Shown here: positions 9,492 to 19,329 of the stretch, piece after piece
Position numbering within the stretch: the first letter of the stretch is position 1
Layout of the letters: every line of letters begins with the position of its first letter
DNA from: Actinomycetes bacterium
Lineage (GTDB): Bacteria; Actinomycetota; Thermoleophilia; Gaiellales; Gaiellaceae
Reading direction: 5' to 3'
Length of the DNA: 64,000 bases
Assembly: GCA_026708005.1 (NCBI GenBank)
Contig: JAPOVR010000107.1
Span: 19,096 to 83,095 of the forward strand
Position numbers and translations under genes: made by a program
The notes under the pieces: model-generated
Database searches by the model: none
The model's input: the letters and a program-made list of their open reading frames with translations, nothing else
What the model was told of the DNA's origin: nothing

Positions 9492-10334
9492 GTGCGCCTG
9501 CCCCGTCGCCTCGGCCACGGCGACGAAGTTTCGCTGTCTGACCATCTCGGTGAGCTTCGCCAGCGGATCATCATCAGCGTCGCCGCGGTCGCCGTGGCCT
9601 TCGGCGTCGCCTACGGGTTTCGCAAGGACCTCATCGGCTTCCTCATGGAGCCGCTCCCCGACTGCAGGGTCCGAGACGAGGGGGGCGAGTGCCTCGAGGC
9701 GCTGACGGGCCTCACCCTTAGCCCTGCTGAGCCATTTCTCACCTCGCTGACGGTCGCGCTCTGGGCGGCGATGGCCGTCGCGCTGCCGATTCTCCTCTGG
9801 CAGATCTGGAACTTCGTCGCTCCGGCGTTCGAGCGCCCCGATCAGAGGATGATCGGCCGGCTGCTGATGATGTCGACAGGCCTGTTCGCCGCCGGCATCG
9901 CCTTTGCGTACTTCGTCGTCCTGCCGGCGGCAATCCCGTTCCTGCTGGGCTACGACTCGGATATCTACGACATCCAGCTTCGCGCCCGCGACTACCTCGG
10001 CTTCGTCTGGATTACCCTGATCGCAGTCGGCCTCGTCTTCCAGATGCCGATGGTTCTGCTCGGCCTTGTGCGGCTCCGCATCCTGACGGCCGACAAGCTC
10101 CGCCGCAACCGCCGCATCGGCATCGCCGTCTCCGTGGCCGTCGCGGTGCTGCTGCCCGGCGTCGACCCGATGACCACCATCATCGAGGCGGTGCCGCTCC
10201 TCCTGCTCTTCGAGCTGTCGATTTGGATGGCGGTGTTCTTCGAGAAGCGCTGGATCCAGCAGGCGGCTGAGGCAGCCGCGGCCGAGGCCGACGACGCAGC
10301 CAGCCAGGGGCTCGCTGGCACGAGCGAGCCGTGA
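9492..10334 (+). CDS. tatC: Twin-arginine translocase receptor subunit TatC
   Basis: Multi-spanning inner-membrane protein (280 residues, six predicted helices) that recognises twin-arginine signal peptides. It carries the conserved N-terminal LSDHLGELRQRI, the periplasmic segment LSPAEPFLTSL and the RPDQRMIGRLL loop region. Likely clients here are redox proteins such as the Rieske subunit. It probably forms an operon with tatA, possibly extending to the amidohydrolase 66 bp downstream; a strong inverted repeat lies between. Confidence 0.95.
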   Translation: MRLPRRLGHGDEVSLSDHLGELRQRIIISVAAVAVAFGVAYGFRKDLIGFLMEPLPDCRVRDEGGECLEALTGLTLSPAEPFLTSLTVALWAAMAVALPILLWQIWNFVAPAFERPDQRMIGRLLMMSTGLFAAGIAFAYFVVLPAAIPFLLGYDSDIYDIQLRARDYLGFVWITLIAVGLVFQMPMVLLGLVRLRILTADKLRRNRRIGIAVSVAVAVLLPGVDPMTTIIEAVPLLLLFELSIWMAVFFEKRWIQQAAEAAAAEADDAASQGLAGTSEP

Positions 10335-10376
10335 GCGCTCCCTGCACCCCGGCTACGCCGCGCCCGCTAGCGGGTA

Positions 10377-10411
10377 CGCCCGCTCACTGGCTGTGAGCCA
10401 GTGAGCGGGCG
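10377..10411 (+). promoter_or_regulatory. Perfect 16-bp inverted repeat over the start of the amidohydrolase gene
   Basis: Left arm CGCCCGCTCACTGGCT (10377-10392), loop GTG, right arm AGCCAGTGAGCGGGCG (10396-10411). The proposed GTG start (10401) lies inside the right arm. A second short palindrome, CCCGCTAGCGGG, is immediately upstream. It could attenuate translation of the downstream gene or terminate tatAC transcription; there is no T-run. Confidence 0.6.
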
Positions 10412-11726
10412 CGCTGCGCAGACCGCGCTCAGCGCCGACTGGCTGGTGCCGATCGACGGGCCGCCGATCGAGGGCGGCGTGGTCGCCTACGCAGGGGAGA
10501 CGATCGTCGATGTCGGCGCTCCGGAGACGGTCGAGGCAGAGCACATCGAGCACTTCCCGGGCTGCGTGATCGTGCCCGGCCTCATCAACGCACACACGCA
10601 CCTTGAGTACACGGCGTTCGCCGGTTTCGGCGATGGGATGCCCTTCGGTCCATGGCTTAACCTCCACATGCAGCGCAAGCGCCGCCTGGCGATCGACGAT
10701 CTGCTTGCGGGGGCGAGGCTGGGTGCTGCGCAGTGCCTGGCAGGAGGCGTCACCACGGTCAGCGACGCCAGCTACGCGGGCGCTGCGGCGGCGGCATGCG
10801 CCGAGGCAGGCCTGCGTGCAATCACCCACATTGAGATCTTTGGCCGCGATCCGGAGATCGCCATGCGACAGTTCGAGGAGCGGCGCGGCCCGGCCGCACG
10901 TGCAGCGAGCGAGCGCGTCCAGATCGGAATCTCACCACACGCCCCGTACTCCGCCGCCCTCGAGCTCTACCGCGCCGCCCTCGAGCTCGGCGAGCCGGTC
11001 GCCACGCACCTGGCTGAGTCCCCCGCAGAGCACGAGTTCATGCTCGGTGGCTCGGGACCGATCGCGAAGATTGCGGCGATCGCCAACGTCGAGTCGCCGG
11101 CCACGAGCAGCGTTCGGTACCTGTACGAGCACGGCGCGCTCAGACCGTCGATGAGCGCCGCGCACTGCGTACTCATCGACGAGACGGAGATCGAGCTCCT
11201 CGCTCAGTGCGACATCGGGGTGGTGCACTGCCCTCGCTCCAACGCCCAGCTCGGCTGTGGTATCGCGCCGCTCCGCGCTCTCCGCGAGGCCGGCATTCGA
11301 GTGGGTCTTGGCACGGACAGCCCCGCATCAGCAGCGTCGTTCGACATGTTCGAGGAGATGCGGTGCGCGATCGGCTACGCCCGAGCCCGAGAGCAGGCAG
11401 CCGATGCGCTCAGCGCCCACGAGGCGCTCGCTCTGGCCACGCTCGGCTCAGCGGCTGCGATTGGACGGGCTGTCCAGCTCGGGTCGCTGACGCCCGGCAA
11501 GGCCGCCGACCTCACGGTGATCGACCTCAGCAACTCGAACTTCGTGCCAGTCGAGGATCCAGCAGCGGCCGTGGTCTACGGCGGCTCGCCGGAGTGCGTG
11601 TCACGTACCATCGTCGGTGGAGAGACTCGATATGAGAGACGGGGATTCCGATGGCCCGAGCTTCGGGCGGCCGTAAGAAGCGGGCGCGCAAGCATGATCG
11701 ACCGAGCACGTCACGCCGCGACGTAA
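10401..11726 (+). CDS. Amidohydrolase, possible aminofutalosine deaminase
   Basis: Metal-dependent hydrolase of the cytosine deaminase/TrzN/MtaD superfamily, 441 residues. Motifs in order: PGLINAHTHLEY (HxH metal ligands, about residue 65), ATHLAESPAE (His), AAHCVLID (His) and GLGTDSPAS (Asp). It probably deaminates an adenine- or aminopurine-containing compound. Because mqnA, mqnE and mqnC are in the same window, 6-aminofutalosine deaminase (MqnX) is attractive, but S-adenosylhomocysteine or 5'-methylthioadenosine deaminase fits the motifs as well. The GTG start lies in a perfect hairpin; an alternative GTG at 10447 would remove about 15 residues. Confidence 0.75.
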   Translation: MSGRAAQTALSADWLVPIDGPPIEGGVVAYAGETIVDVGAPETVEAEHIEHFPGCVIVPGLINAHTHLEYTAFAGFGDGMPFGPWLNLHMQRKRRLAIDDLLAGARLGAAQCLAGGVTTVSDASYAGAAAAACAEAGLRAITHIEIFGRDPEIAMRQFEERRGPAARAASERVQIGISPHAPYSAALELYRAALELGEPVATHLAESPAEHEFMLGGSGPIAKIAAIANVESPATSSVRYLYEHGALRPSMSAAHCVLIDETEIELLAQCDIGVVHCPRSNAQLGCGIAPLRALREAGIRVGLGTDSPASAASFDMFEEMRCAIGYARAREQAADALSAHEALALATLGSAAAIGRAVQLGSLTPGKAADLTVIDLSNSNFVPVEDPAAAVVYGGSPECVSRTIVGGETRYERRGFRWPELRAAVRSGRASMIDRARHAAT

Positions 11727-12745
11727 GGTCGAAGCGAACAGCCTCTGCTCGTCAGGAGCTGCGTGAGCAGGCCGAGGCCCAGCAGCAGCCTGAGCCGCGC
11801 AGGCGCTCGGAGTCCGAGGCCGAGAGCCTCCTCTTCTTCACCAAGCTGCGCAAGCGCGCGAAGTGGATCTTCCTGTTGCTGGCGCTCGCGTTCGGTATCG
11901 GCTTCGTCGCGTTCGGCGTCGGCAGCAACCTGGGCGGCGGAGGGGTGGCCGACGTGCTGGGCAACGTCTTCGGCCGCGAGGGAGAAGCGCTCCCGAGCAT
12001 CTCAGAGGCTCAGGCCAAGGTCAGCGAGAACCCGAGCGACCCCGAAGCCCACGCTGATCTGGCCCGTGTCTACCAGGCGGAAGGGCAGCTTGAGGAGGCC
12101 GCCGCCGCCTACGAGCAGGTCGTTGCCCTGGAGCCGGAGAGCACCAGCGCGCTGCGCGCGCTTGCGATCCTCTACCGGCAGAACGCAAACCAGGCGCTCG
12201 AGCGAGCAACCGCGCTCGAGGGGCGAGCCTCGGACGCTCGCCCGGTGAACCCTCTCTTCCTCAACCCGGACGCGACGCCGTTCGAGCTCGAGCTGGCGGA
12301 GGATCCGCTCGGCTCAGCGCTTGCCGAGGGGCTGATAAACAGGGCAACGGTCGTGCGCACCGACGTCGCAGAGCGCGCCGCGCGCTGGCTTGACGCTCTC
12401 AAGCGCCTTGCCGAGTTGGAACCGACCAGCCAGACCCTTCAGCTCGAGATCGGCCAAGCCGCCGCGCTCGCCGACGACAGAGACGCGGCCACACAGGCCT
12501 ACCTCCGGGCTCTCGAGATCGATCCGGAAGGTCCGCGAGCGCCGATCATCCGCACGACTCTCCGCCAGCTCGGCTTCTCGGTGCCCGGCGATGCGCAGGC
12601 CGACATACGGGCGATTCTCGAGGCACAGCAAGGGACAGGTGCAAGCGCGATCTTCGAGCAGGACGCAGAGGGCGCCGACGAGGCCGACCTCAGCCCCGAG
12701 ACCTCGACTGACGAACCTGCACCGCCCGAGCCGGGCGGCAACTAG
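11651..12745 (+). CDS. Membrane-anchored TPR protein
   Basis: Protein of 364 residues with no recognised catalytic domain. A very basic, Ser/Arg-rich cytoplasmic N-terminus (1-70) precedes one transmembrane helix (about 71-92). An external part has a TPR-type motif (about 115-155, NPSDPEAHADLARVYQAEGQ) and a second near 260-300, and the C-terminus is acidic and proline-rich. It starts 76 bp inside the 3' end of the amidohydrolase gene, with a GACGGGGA ribosome-binding site. Its function is unknown; TPRs suggest a protein-protein scaffold. Confidence 0.7.
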   Translation: MARASGGRKKRARKHDRPSTSRRDVRSKRTASARQELREQAEAQQQPEPRRRSESEAESLLFFTKLRKRAKWIFLLLALAFGIGFVAFGVGSNLGGGGVADVLGNVFGREGEALPSISEAQAKVSENPSDPEAHADLARVYQAEGQLEEAAAAYEQVVALEPESTSALRALAILYRQNANQALERATALEGRASDARPVNPLFLNPDATPFELELAEDPLGSALAEGLINRATVVRTDVAERAARWLDALKRLAELEPTSQTLQLEIGQAAALADDRDAATQAYLRALEIDPEGPRAPIIRTTLRQLGFSVPGDAQADIRAILEAQQGTGASAIFEQDAEGADEADLSPETSTDEPAPPEPGGN

Positions 12746-13129
12746 CTGTCGGCCCTTGGCGCGTCGTCAACCCCCGGTCTCCTTGGGGTCTGGCAGCGTC
12801 GAGACTAGGCTCTACCGGAGAGCCCGGCAAGCCTCGACGGTGGCCCAGGACCAGCCGGCGTGGAGGAGCCTGGCTTCGTGCGGCGACTCGGTGCCGTTTG
12901 GGCGGGCAACGCCGCGGCTGGCGGCTTCCCAGGCGTTCAGCACTGGGGCTGACCGCGCTCCCTACGCGCGGGCGGCGTCGTCCGGTCACGGCTGCTGCTG
13001 CGACGAGGCGCCGTGCCCTATCGCCCGAGGAGAGGTGCGAGCGGGGTCTGGTCGCAGCACCACGGCCAGCTGCGCTCCTGCAGGTGTCGAGGTCAGCGCT
13101 ACGGCAGATGTCACCGGCGCGGACTTTCG

Positions 13130-13345
13130 TGTGCTCCCAGGGCGTCGGGCAAGCGCCCGACCTACGAGATCGGGCCCGACCGTAACGCTGACGCCATGCC
13201 TTGGGCGCGCGGCTGGGCCGGGTGATTGTGGGTCGCAGCCGCGTCCGCGAGGCCATACCCTGGACGCGCGGGGACAGCCGGCGGCGGCGTGACGTCCCGG
13301 TTCGCCACGATGGCGTGCGATCTTCCCGGCGGAGACACAGCCGAG
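13130..13345. repeat. Weak CRISPR-like repeats, period 59-63 bp
   Basis: Segments near 13130, 13193, 13252 and 13315 share a core resembling CCCTGGACGCGCGGGGACAG. The two central ones (GCCATGCCTTGGGCGCGCGG and GCCATACCCTGGACGCGCGG) are the closest. The core also resembles the repeats at 8458 and 8519 read on the opposite strand. Weak and found by eye. Confidence 0.25.
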
Positions 13346-13531
13346 CCCAGAGCAACGGTGAGGGCCGCCTACGGCTGCGTCCCGGCCGGGCGCAAGCAGC
13401 TGCGCAGAGTTGGCGCAGCCTTCTAGGCAAGCCGCTACCAGGGTGGTGCCAGAGGGGCTGGCCCAGCAGCTGTGCAGAGTCGGCCGATCAGGACGACTTC
13501 GTCGCGTGGCTCCCAAGGTGACCCTACGGCG

Positions 13532-13632
13532 GTGCAAAGTTGGCGCAGTTCCGTGACGCCTCTGTGACAGGCCGCGCGCAAGGCGTGCGTCTTGCTGGAC
13601 TACCCTCCCCCGGGTGGGGGGTGGGTTGCCCT
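13532..13632 (+). repeat. Dispersed intergenic repeat, copy 2
   Basis: TTGGCGCAGTTCCGTGACGC, second GTGAC box 11 bp on, GCGCAAGGCGTGCG hairpin and TACCCTCCCCCGGGTGG. Similarity to copy 1 continues about 100 bp further (CGCGCGGCGCCGCC and CCTGGCTCG segments). Confidence 0.8.
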
Positions 13633-13867
13633 TTCAAGCGGCTCGGCGACTTCGCGCGGCGCCGCCTTTGGCTCGCCGACCTGGCCTGGCAGCCTGGCTC
13701 GCCGACCGGGCTCAGCGGCGTGGCCCGGCGGGGCCGTTCGGCGGCTTGGCCCGACCGACGGCTCAGGCGCGCCGCGAAGAACCCACACGCCCATCCAGTG
13801 CAGCTCTCGGGCTGGCTCCCAGCCCGCTCTTTCCTTGCTCACTCGCCGTGCCCGACAGCCGAGCGGG

Positions 13868-13873
13868 TAGATT
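13868..13873 (+). promoter_or_regulatory. -10 box TAGATT of the cytochrome c lipoprotein gene
   Basis: TAGATT ends 8 nt before the GTG at 13882 and supports both that start and a leaderless transcript. Confidence 0.45.
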
Positions 13874-13881
13874 TCGCCTCC

Positions 13882-14445
13882 GTGCGAACGGCGCTGGCGC
13901 TTATCCTCGGAACGGTCGCGTTGGCCCTCTCCGCGTGCGGCGGGAGCCCGGGAATATCGAGCGGGGATGACCTCGCGGCCGGCAAGAGGATGTTCCTGTC
14001 CACGCCGTCGCGAGGGGAGATACCCCAGCCGTCGTGCGCCGGCTGCCACGAGCTCGAGGACGCCGGCTCGCCGCAAGGGATCGGGCCGAACCTCGACGAC
14101 GCGTTTCGCACGCCCCGCCGGGAGGGGTTCGGCCAGAGCACCTTCGAGCAGGTTGTCCGCGAGCAGATCGAGATCCCCGGCGTCCCGACCGAGGCAGCCA
14201 CCAAGAACCCGGACGGGCCCCAACGGCTACCGATGCCCAGCCGAGACGACTACGGGCTCACCTCAGAGGAGGCCGACGACATCGCGTTCTACATCGCGAC
14301 CTGCGCGGGTCTGCCGTCCCTCAGGGAGCGCTTGGAGCGGTGTCCGCAGCTTGCGCCTGCGGAAGGGGCATCCTCGCCCTTCGAGCGGGATGACAGACGC
14401 ACCGAGCAGGCGCAGGCGCTTGCCGAGCTCGCGGCCGGTCCCTAG
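13882..14445 (+). CDS. Lipoprotein c-type cytochrome
   Basis: Secreted electron carrier of 187 residues. The N-terminus is a lipoprotein signal peptide with lipobox LSAC (Cys19), so it should be anchored outside the membrane. A single haem c motif CAGCH is at 52-56, followed by GIGPNLDDAF; the likely axial Met is in RLPMPS (about 118). The ending TSEEADDIAFYIATC is the usual last helix of class I cytochromes c. The start is set by the signal peptide and the -10 box. It may pass electrons between the bc complex and the caa3 oxidase; this is inferred. Confidence 0.85.
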   Translation: MRTALALILGTVALALSACGGSPGISSGDDLAAGKRMFLSTPSRGEIPQPSCAGCHELEDAGSPQGIGPNLDDAFRTPRREGFGQSTFEQVVREQIEIPGVPTEAATKNPDGPQRLPMPSRDDYGLTSEEADDIAFYIATCAGLPSLRERLERCPQLAPAEGASSPFERDDRRTEQAQALAELAAGP

Positions 14446-14472
14446 AGCTGCGCTCCAAATCCCACTGAGGAG

Positions 14473-15156
14473 CTAGCCGGCGGCCATGTCGCGTGCCGGC
14501 AGCACGGGCTCCCGCTCAAGATCGACGACCACGTGGGCGACGGGAATCGGCAGGATCTCCCGAGCCCGCTCGACGACATTCCGCTCGAGCCAGTTCGACC
14601 GCGCCTGGGGATGCGTCGAGATGACGATCTCGTCGGCCTCGAAGGTGCGCAGCGCGTCTTGGAGCGCTTGGACCGGATCGTCGTCGCCGACCTGGCCCCG
14701 CGCGGCGATTCCACTGTCCCGCAGCGCAGCGAGCGACGCCTCGAGCCGTGCGCGGGCCTCACTCAGCGCCTGGTCGGAGTCTGACGTCCAGTGGCGTAGC
14801 CGGCTGTTGAGCGCCGGTGCGACGACGAAGACGTCAGCGCCGCACTGACCAAGCCGTCGCCGAATCTCGCCGTGCAGCCTCGCGCCGACGAGCGTCTCAT
14901 TCGCGACCACGAGGAGCCGCCTGCCGCTCCTGCCTCCCCTCCTGGGCCGGGGACGCGCCCAGACGGCGGGCTCGGGCTGATCGGGCTCGAGCCGTCGGCG
15001 AGCGAGCAGGTAGACCGCGACGGCGAGCGCGAGGAACACGATAAGCGCGGCCCAGCCTCCAGCGAAGATGCCAACAAGGGCAACGGGAACCACCACGCCG
15101 ATCGAGATAAGCAGGAAGCGAAACATCTCGGCCTCGGTCCGTAGGGGGTTACGCAC
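14473..15156 (-). CDS. Membrane-anchored universal-stress-protein-like protein
   Basis: Protein of 227 residues with two N-terminal transmembrane helices (about 12-32 and 35-52), a short basic linker, and a cytoplasmic alpha/beta domain from about 75 resembling the Usp fold (RRLLVVANETLVGARL...VDEIVISTHPQARSNWLERNVV). The GTG at 15156 has an excellent GGAGGAGA ribosome-binding site; the frame is open further upstream across repeat copy 3, which is non-coding in character. The role is unknown; a nucleotide-binding sensory function is possible. Confidence 0.75.
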   Translation of the reverse strand: MRNPLRTEAEMFRFLLISIGVVVPVALVGIFAGGWAALIVFLALAVAVYLLARRRLEPDQPEPAVWARPRPRRGGRSGRRLLVVANETLVGARLHGEIRRRLGQCGADVFVVAPALNSRLRHWTSDSDQALSEARARLEASLAALRDSGIAARGQVGDDDPVQALQDALRTFEADEIVISTHPQARSNWLERNVVERAREILPIPVAHVVVDLEREPVLPARDMAAG

Positions 15157-15640
15157 GGCCGTCTCCTCCGCGTGGACTACGGGAAAGGTACCACCGCGCG
15201 CCCGACACGAGTCGACCCGCAACAGGGCCGAACCCCGTCGGGCGACGGTCGCCAGCCGGGCGAAGCCGTCAAGCCGCCGTAAGGGACACCCCTCCCCCAC
15301 CCACACCCGGGGGAGGGTAGTCGACAAAGGCGCACGCCTTGCGCACCATCTATCACGGAAGCATAACGAGACTGCGCCAGCTTTCAACAGCTGGGGCGAG
15401 CACGCCAGACCAAGCACAGCCGGGGGAGGCACAGCCGGAGCCGCGCCGCACAGCCGGAGCCGGGCCGGCCAAGCAGTAGCGCAGAGCGGCACCGTTCAGC
15501 CAGAGCGCAGAACTGGAGGCAGTGAAGGCAACGCCGAGAAGAGGGGCAAGCCCGTTGGCAACCCTGGGATTAGAGGCCAACCCCGCCGGCTACCTCCGCG
15601 AGGGGCGCCCCGCGGTCGGCGCGCGGCTCTGCTGAGCGCG
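15157..15640. other. Intergenic region with repeat copy 3
   Basis: 484 bp between ctaE and the Usp-like gene. It contains dispersed repeat copy 3 on the minus strand, so it reads toward the Usp-like gene, and a GC-rich unassigned stretch (15400-15600) with several GCCGGAGCCG-type short repeats. No gene recognised. Confidence 0.5.
15281..15385 (-). repeat. Dispersed intergenic repeat, copy 3
   Basis: On the minus strand: CTGGCGCAGTCTCGTTATGC, GTGAT in place of the second GTGAC, GCGCAAGGCGTGCGCCTTT hairpin with T-run, and TACCCTCCCCCGGGTGTGGG. It lies upstream of and co-oriented with the Usp-like gene. Confidence 0.75.
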
Positions 15641-16294
15641 CTAGAGGACGTAGACCGTCACGTAGACGACGATCCACATCACATCGACGAAGTGCCAGTA
15701 GATGATCGGCACCTCGAGGCCGTGGTGATGCGCAGGCCTGTAGTGACCGCGGATCGACCGGATCAGGGCGAACGTCAGCAGGCTGAGACCGACGAAGACG
15801 TGGATTCCGTGCAGGCCGGTGAGCGCGTAGAACGTCGAGCCGAACGCCTCGTCGCGAGGCGAGAACCCGATGCGCATGTACTCGCGGATCTGGATCAGGA
15901 GGAACGTCAGGCCCAGCAAGGACGTGAGCGAGAGTCCCGCGATCAGACCTGACCGGTTGTTCGCCTTGAGAGCCTGGACGGCCCAGTGCGCGGTGAAGCT
16001 CGACGTGACGAGGATGATCGTGTTGATCAGCGCGAGGAAGACGGGCAGGTGGTACTGCACCTGGATTCCCTCGGCGAGGAGCTCGGGCCGGTATGGGGGC
16101 CACACCTCGTGGGGCACAGCGACGCGGGCGAAGAAGTAGGCCGCGAAGAACGAGCCGAAGAGCATCGCCTCCGACCCGAGGAAGAGGTAGATCCCGAGGA
16201 TCGGGTGCTCGACCTTTGAGCTGTAGTGCGGCTCCGGCGGGTGCTCGCCGTCGTGGGCCGCGTGGGCGTCGTCTGCGTGCGCTGCGGTGCTCAC
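15641..16294 (-). CDS. ctaE: Cytochrome c oxidase subunit III
   Basis: Integral membrane subunit (217 residues, five predicted helices) of the haem-copper oxidase. The N-terminus is His-rich (AHADDAHAAHDGEHPPEPHY). Diagnostic stretches are GIYLFLGSEAMLFGSFF, FYALTGLHGIHVFVGL and the C-terminal IYWHFVDVMWIVVYVTVYVL. It follows ctaD after 10 bp and completes the ctaC-ctaD-ctaE operon. The five-helix short form is usual outside proteobacterial aa3 enzymes. Confidence 0.95.
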   Translation of the reverse strand: MSTAAHADDAHAAHDGEHPPEPHYSSKVEHPILGIYLFLGSEAMLFGSFFAAYFFARVAVPHEVWPPYRPELLAEGIQVQYHLPVFLALINTIILVTSSFTAHWAVQALKANNRSGLIAGLSLTSLLGLTFLLIQIREYMRIGFSPRDEAFGSTFYALTGLHGIHVFVGLSLLTFALIRSIRGHYRPAHHHGLEVPIIYWHFVDVMWIVVYVTVYVL

Positions 16295-16304
16295 CGGATA
16301 GCGG

Positions 16305-18253
<1,949 letters not shown>

Positions 18254-18257
<4 letters not shown>

Positions 18258-19249
18258 CCGCTCGATCCTCCGGCGGCGCCGAGGAGGAACCCGACGAGCG
18301 CCTCGACCTGCTCGTCGGGGAGCTGGGAGTAACTCGGCATGAAGCCTGAGCTGAACCCTTCGGAAATCGTGGCGTCGGGGGTCATGATCGACTCACGTAT
18401 CTGCTCGGCGCTCTGGCCGGGCAAGACACTATCGAGGTCGGGGCCTCCGGCGCCGGACGCACCGGCCTCGGCGAGCGCATGGCAGCCGGCGCAGCCCTGG
18501 TTGGCGAACACCCTCAGCCCCAAGTCGGTGCCGCCTGCATCAACGCCAGCGCGCTGCTCGGCCAGCCACCCCTCGAAGGCCTCCTCGGACATCACGTTGA
18601 CCTGGTTTCGCATGACCGAGTGCCCGAGCCCACAGAGCTCGGTACAGACGATCGGGAAGATCCCTTCCTTCGTCGGGGTGATGCGGTAGAACGTGGTGAT
18701 ACCCGGCACGACATCCTGCTTCTGGCGCCACTCCGGCACCCAGAAGGCGTGGATGACGTCGGGCGAGGTCATCCGGAGCTCGACCGGCTGGTTCACCGGC
18801 AGGAAGAGTTCTCCTGTTCGGATCCCGCCCAGCTCCGGATACTCGAAGCCCCACGCAAACTGCCGGGCCTCGACGAGGATGACGCGGCTCCCTTCGGGCA
18901 GCCGGTCGTTCTGGACAACGACGATGCCGCTCCAGACGGCGATCAAGGTTACGAGAGCGGTGGGAATCGCCGTCCAGGTGATCTCGAGCCCCGTGTGCCC
19001 ATGCAGCGGAGGCCCGTCCTCCTCGTCGCCGGGCTTGGCCCTGAACTTGACGACGGCGTAGACCGACGCCGCCGCGACGATGGCGAAGACCACGACACAG
19101 ATGACGACCGTCAGCCAGATGACCTGATCGATGCGCTTGCCTTGGACCGAGGCCTGCTCGGGAAGCCACTCGATCGCAAAGGCCAGCGCGAAGGCTGCGC
19201 CGGCGGACAGGATCATGATCACGAGCAGGGGAATGAGCTTCCGGCGCAC
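18254..19249 (-). CDS. ctaC: Cytochrome c oxidase subunit II with fused cytochrome c (caa3)
   Basis: Electron-entry subunit, 331 residues from the GTG at 19249 (an in-frame TTG lies one codon upstream). Two N-terminal helices are followed by a cupredoxin domain with CuA ligands in DVIHAFW and CTELCGLGHSVM. The C-terminal cytochrome c domain has CAGCH (about 253-257) and a probable Met ligand in GFMPSYSQLP. This fusion defines a caa3 oxidase, which accepts electrons through its own haem c. The GTG is preferred because TAGGGT lies 7 nt upstream. Confidence 0.95.
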
Positions 19250-19256
19250 CAATAAA

Positions 19257-19262
19257 ACCCTA
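19257..19262 (-). promoter_or_regulatory. -10 box TAGGGT of the caa3 oxidase operon
   Basis: TAGGGT is 7 nt before the GTG of ctaC, with a TTGCCG 18 bp further upstream as a possible -35. This is the best-formed leaderless promoter in the window. Confidence 0.55.
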
Positions 19263-19329
19263 CTCGGCGAGGTACACCGACGGCAAAGGGGAACCGGGCT
19301 TGCGGACGGTGGCCGGCCGGCAGCGCACC

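Larger units (their letters stand above)
12746..13867. other. ORF-poor intergenic region with repeats
   Basis: About 1.1 kb with no convincing gene; its open frames are Arg-rich and mutually overlapping. It holds weak repeats with 59-63 bp period (13130-13345), partial copies of the dispersed-repeat head (GCAGAGTTGGCGCAG near 13400 and a diverged one near 13472), and full repeat copy 2 (13532-13632). A motif at 13037-13058 recurs at 34165-34186. Confidence 0.55.

Noticed and set aside
12690..13430. 246-codon minus-strand frame and several overlapping frames in the 12.7-13.8 kb gap
   Set aside because: Arg-rich composition, overlap of several frames and repeats inside; not coding in character.
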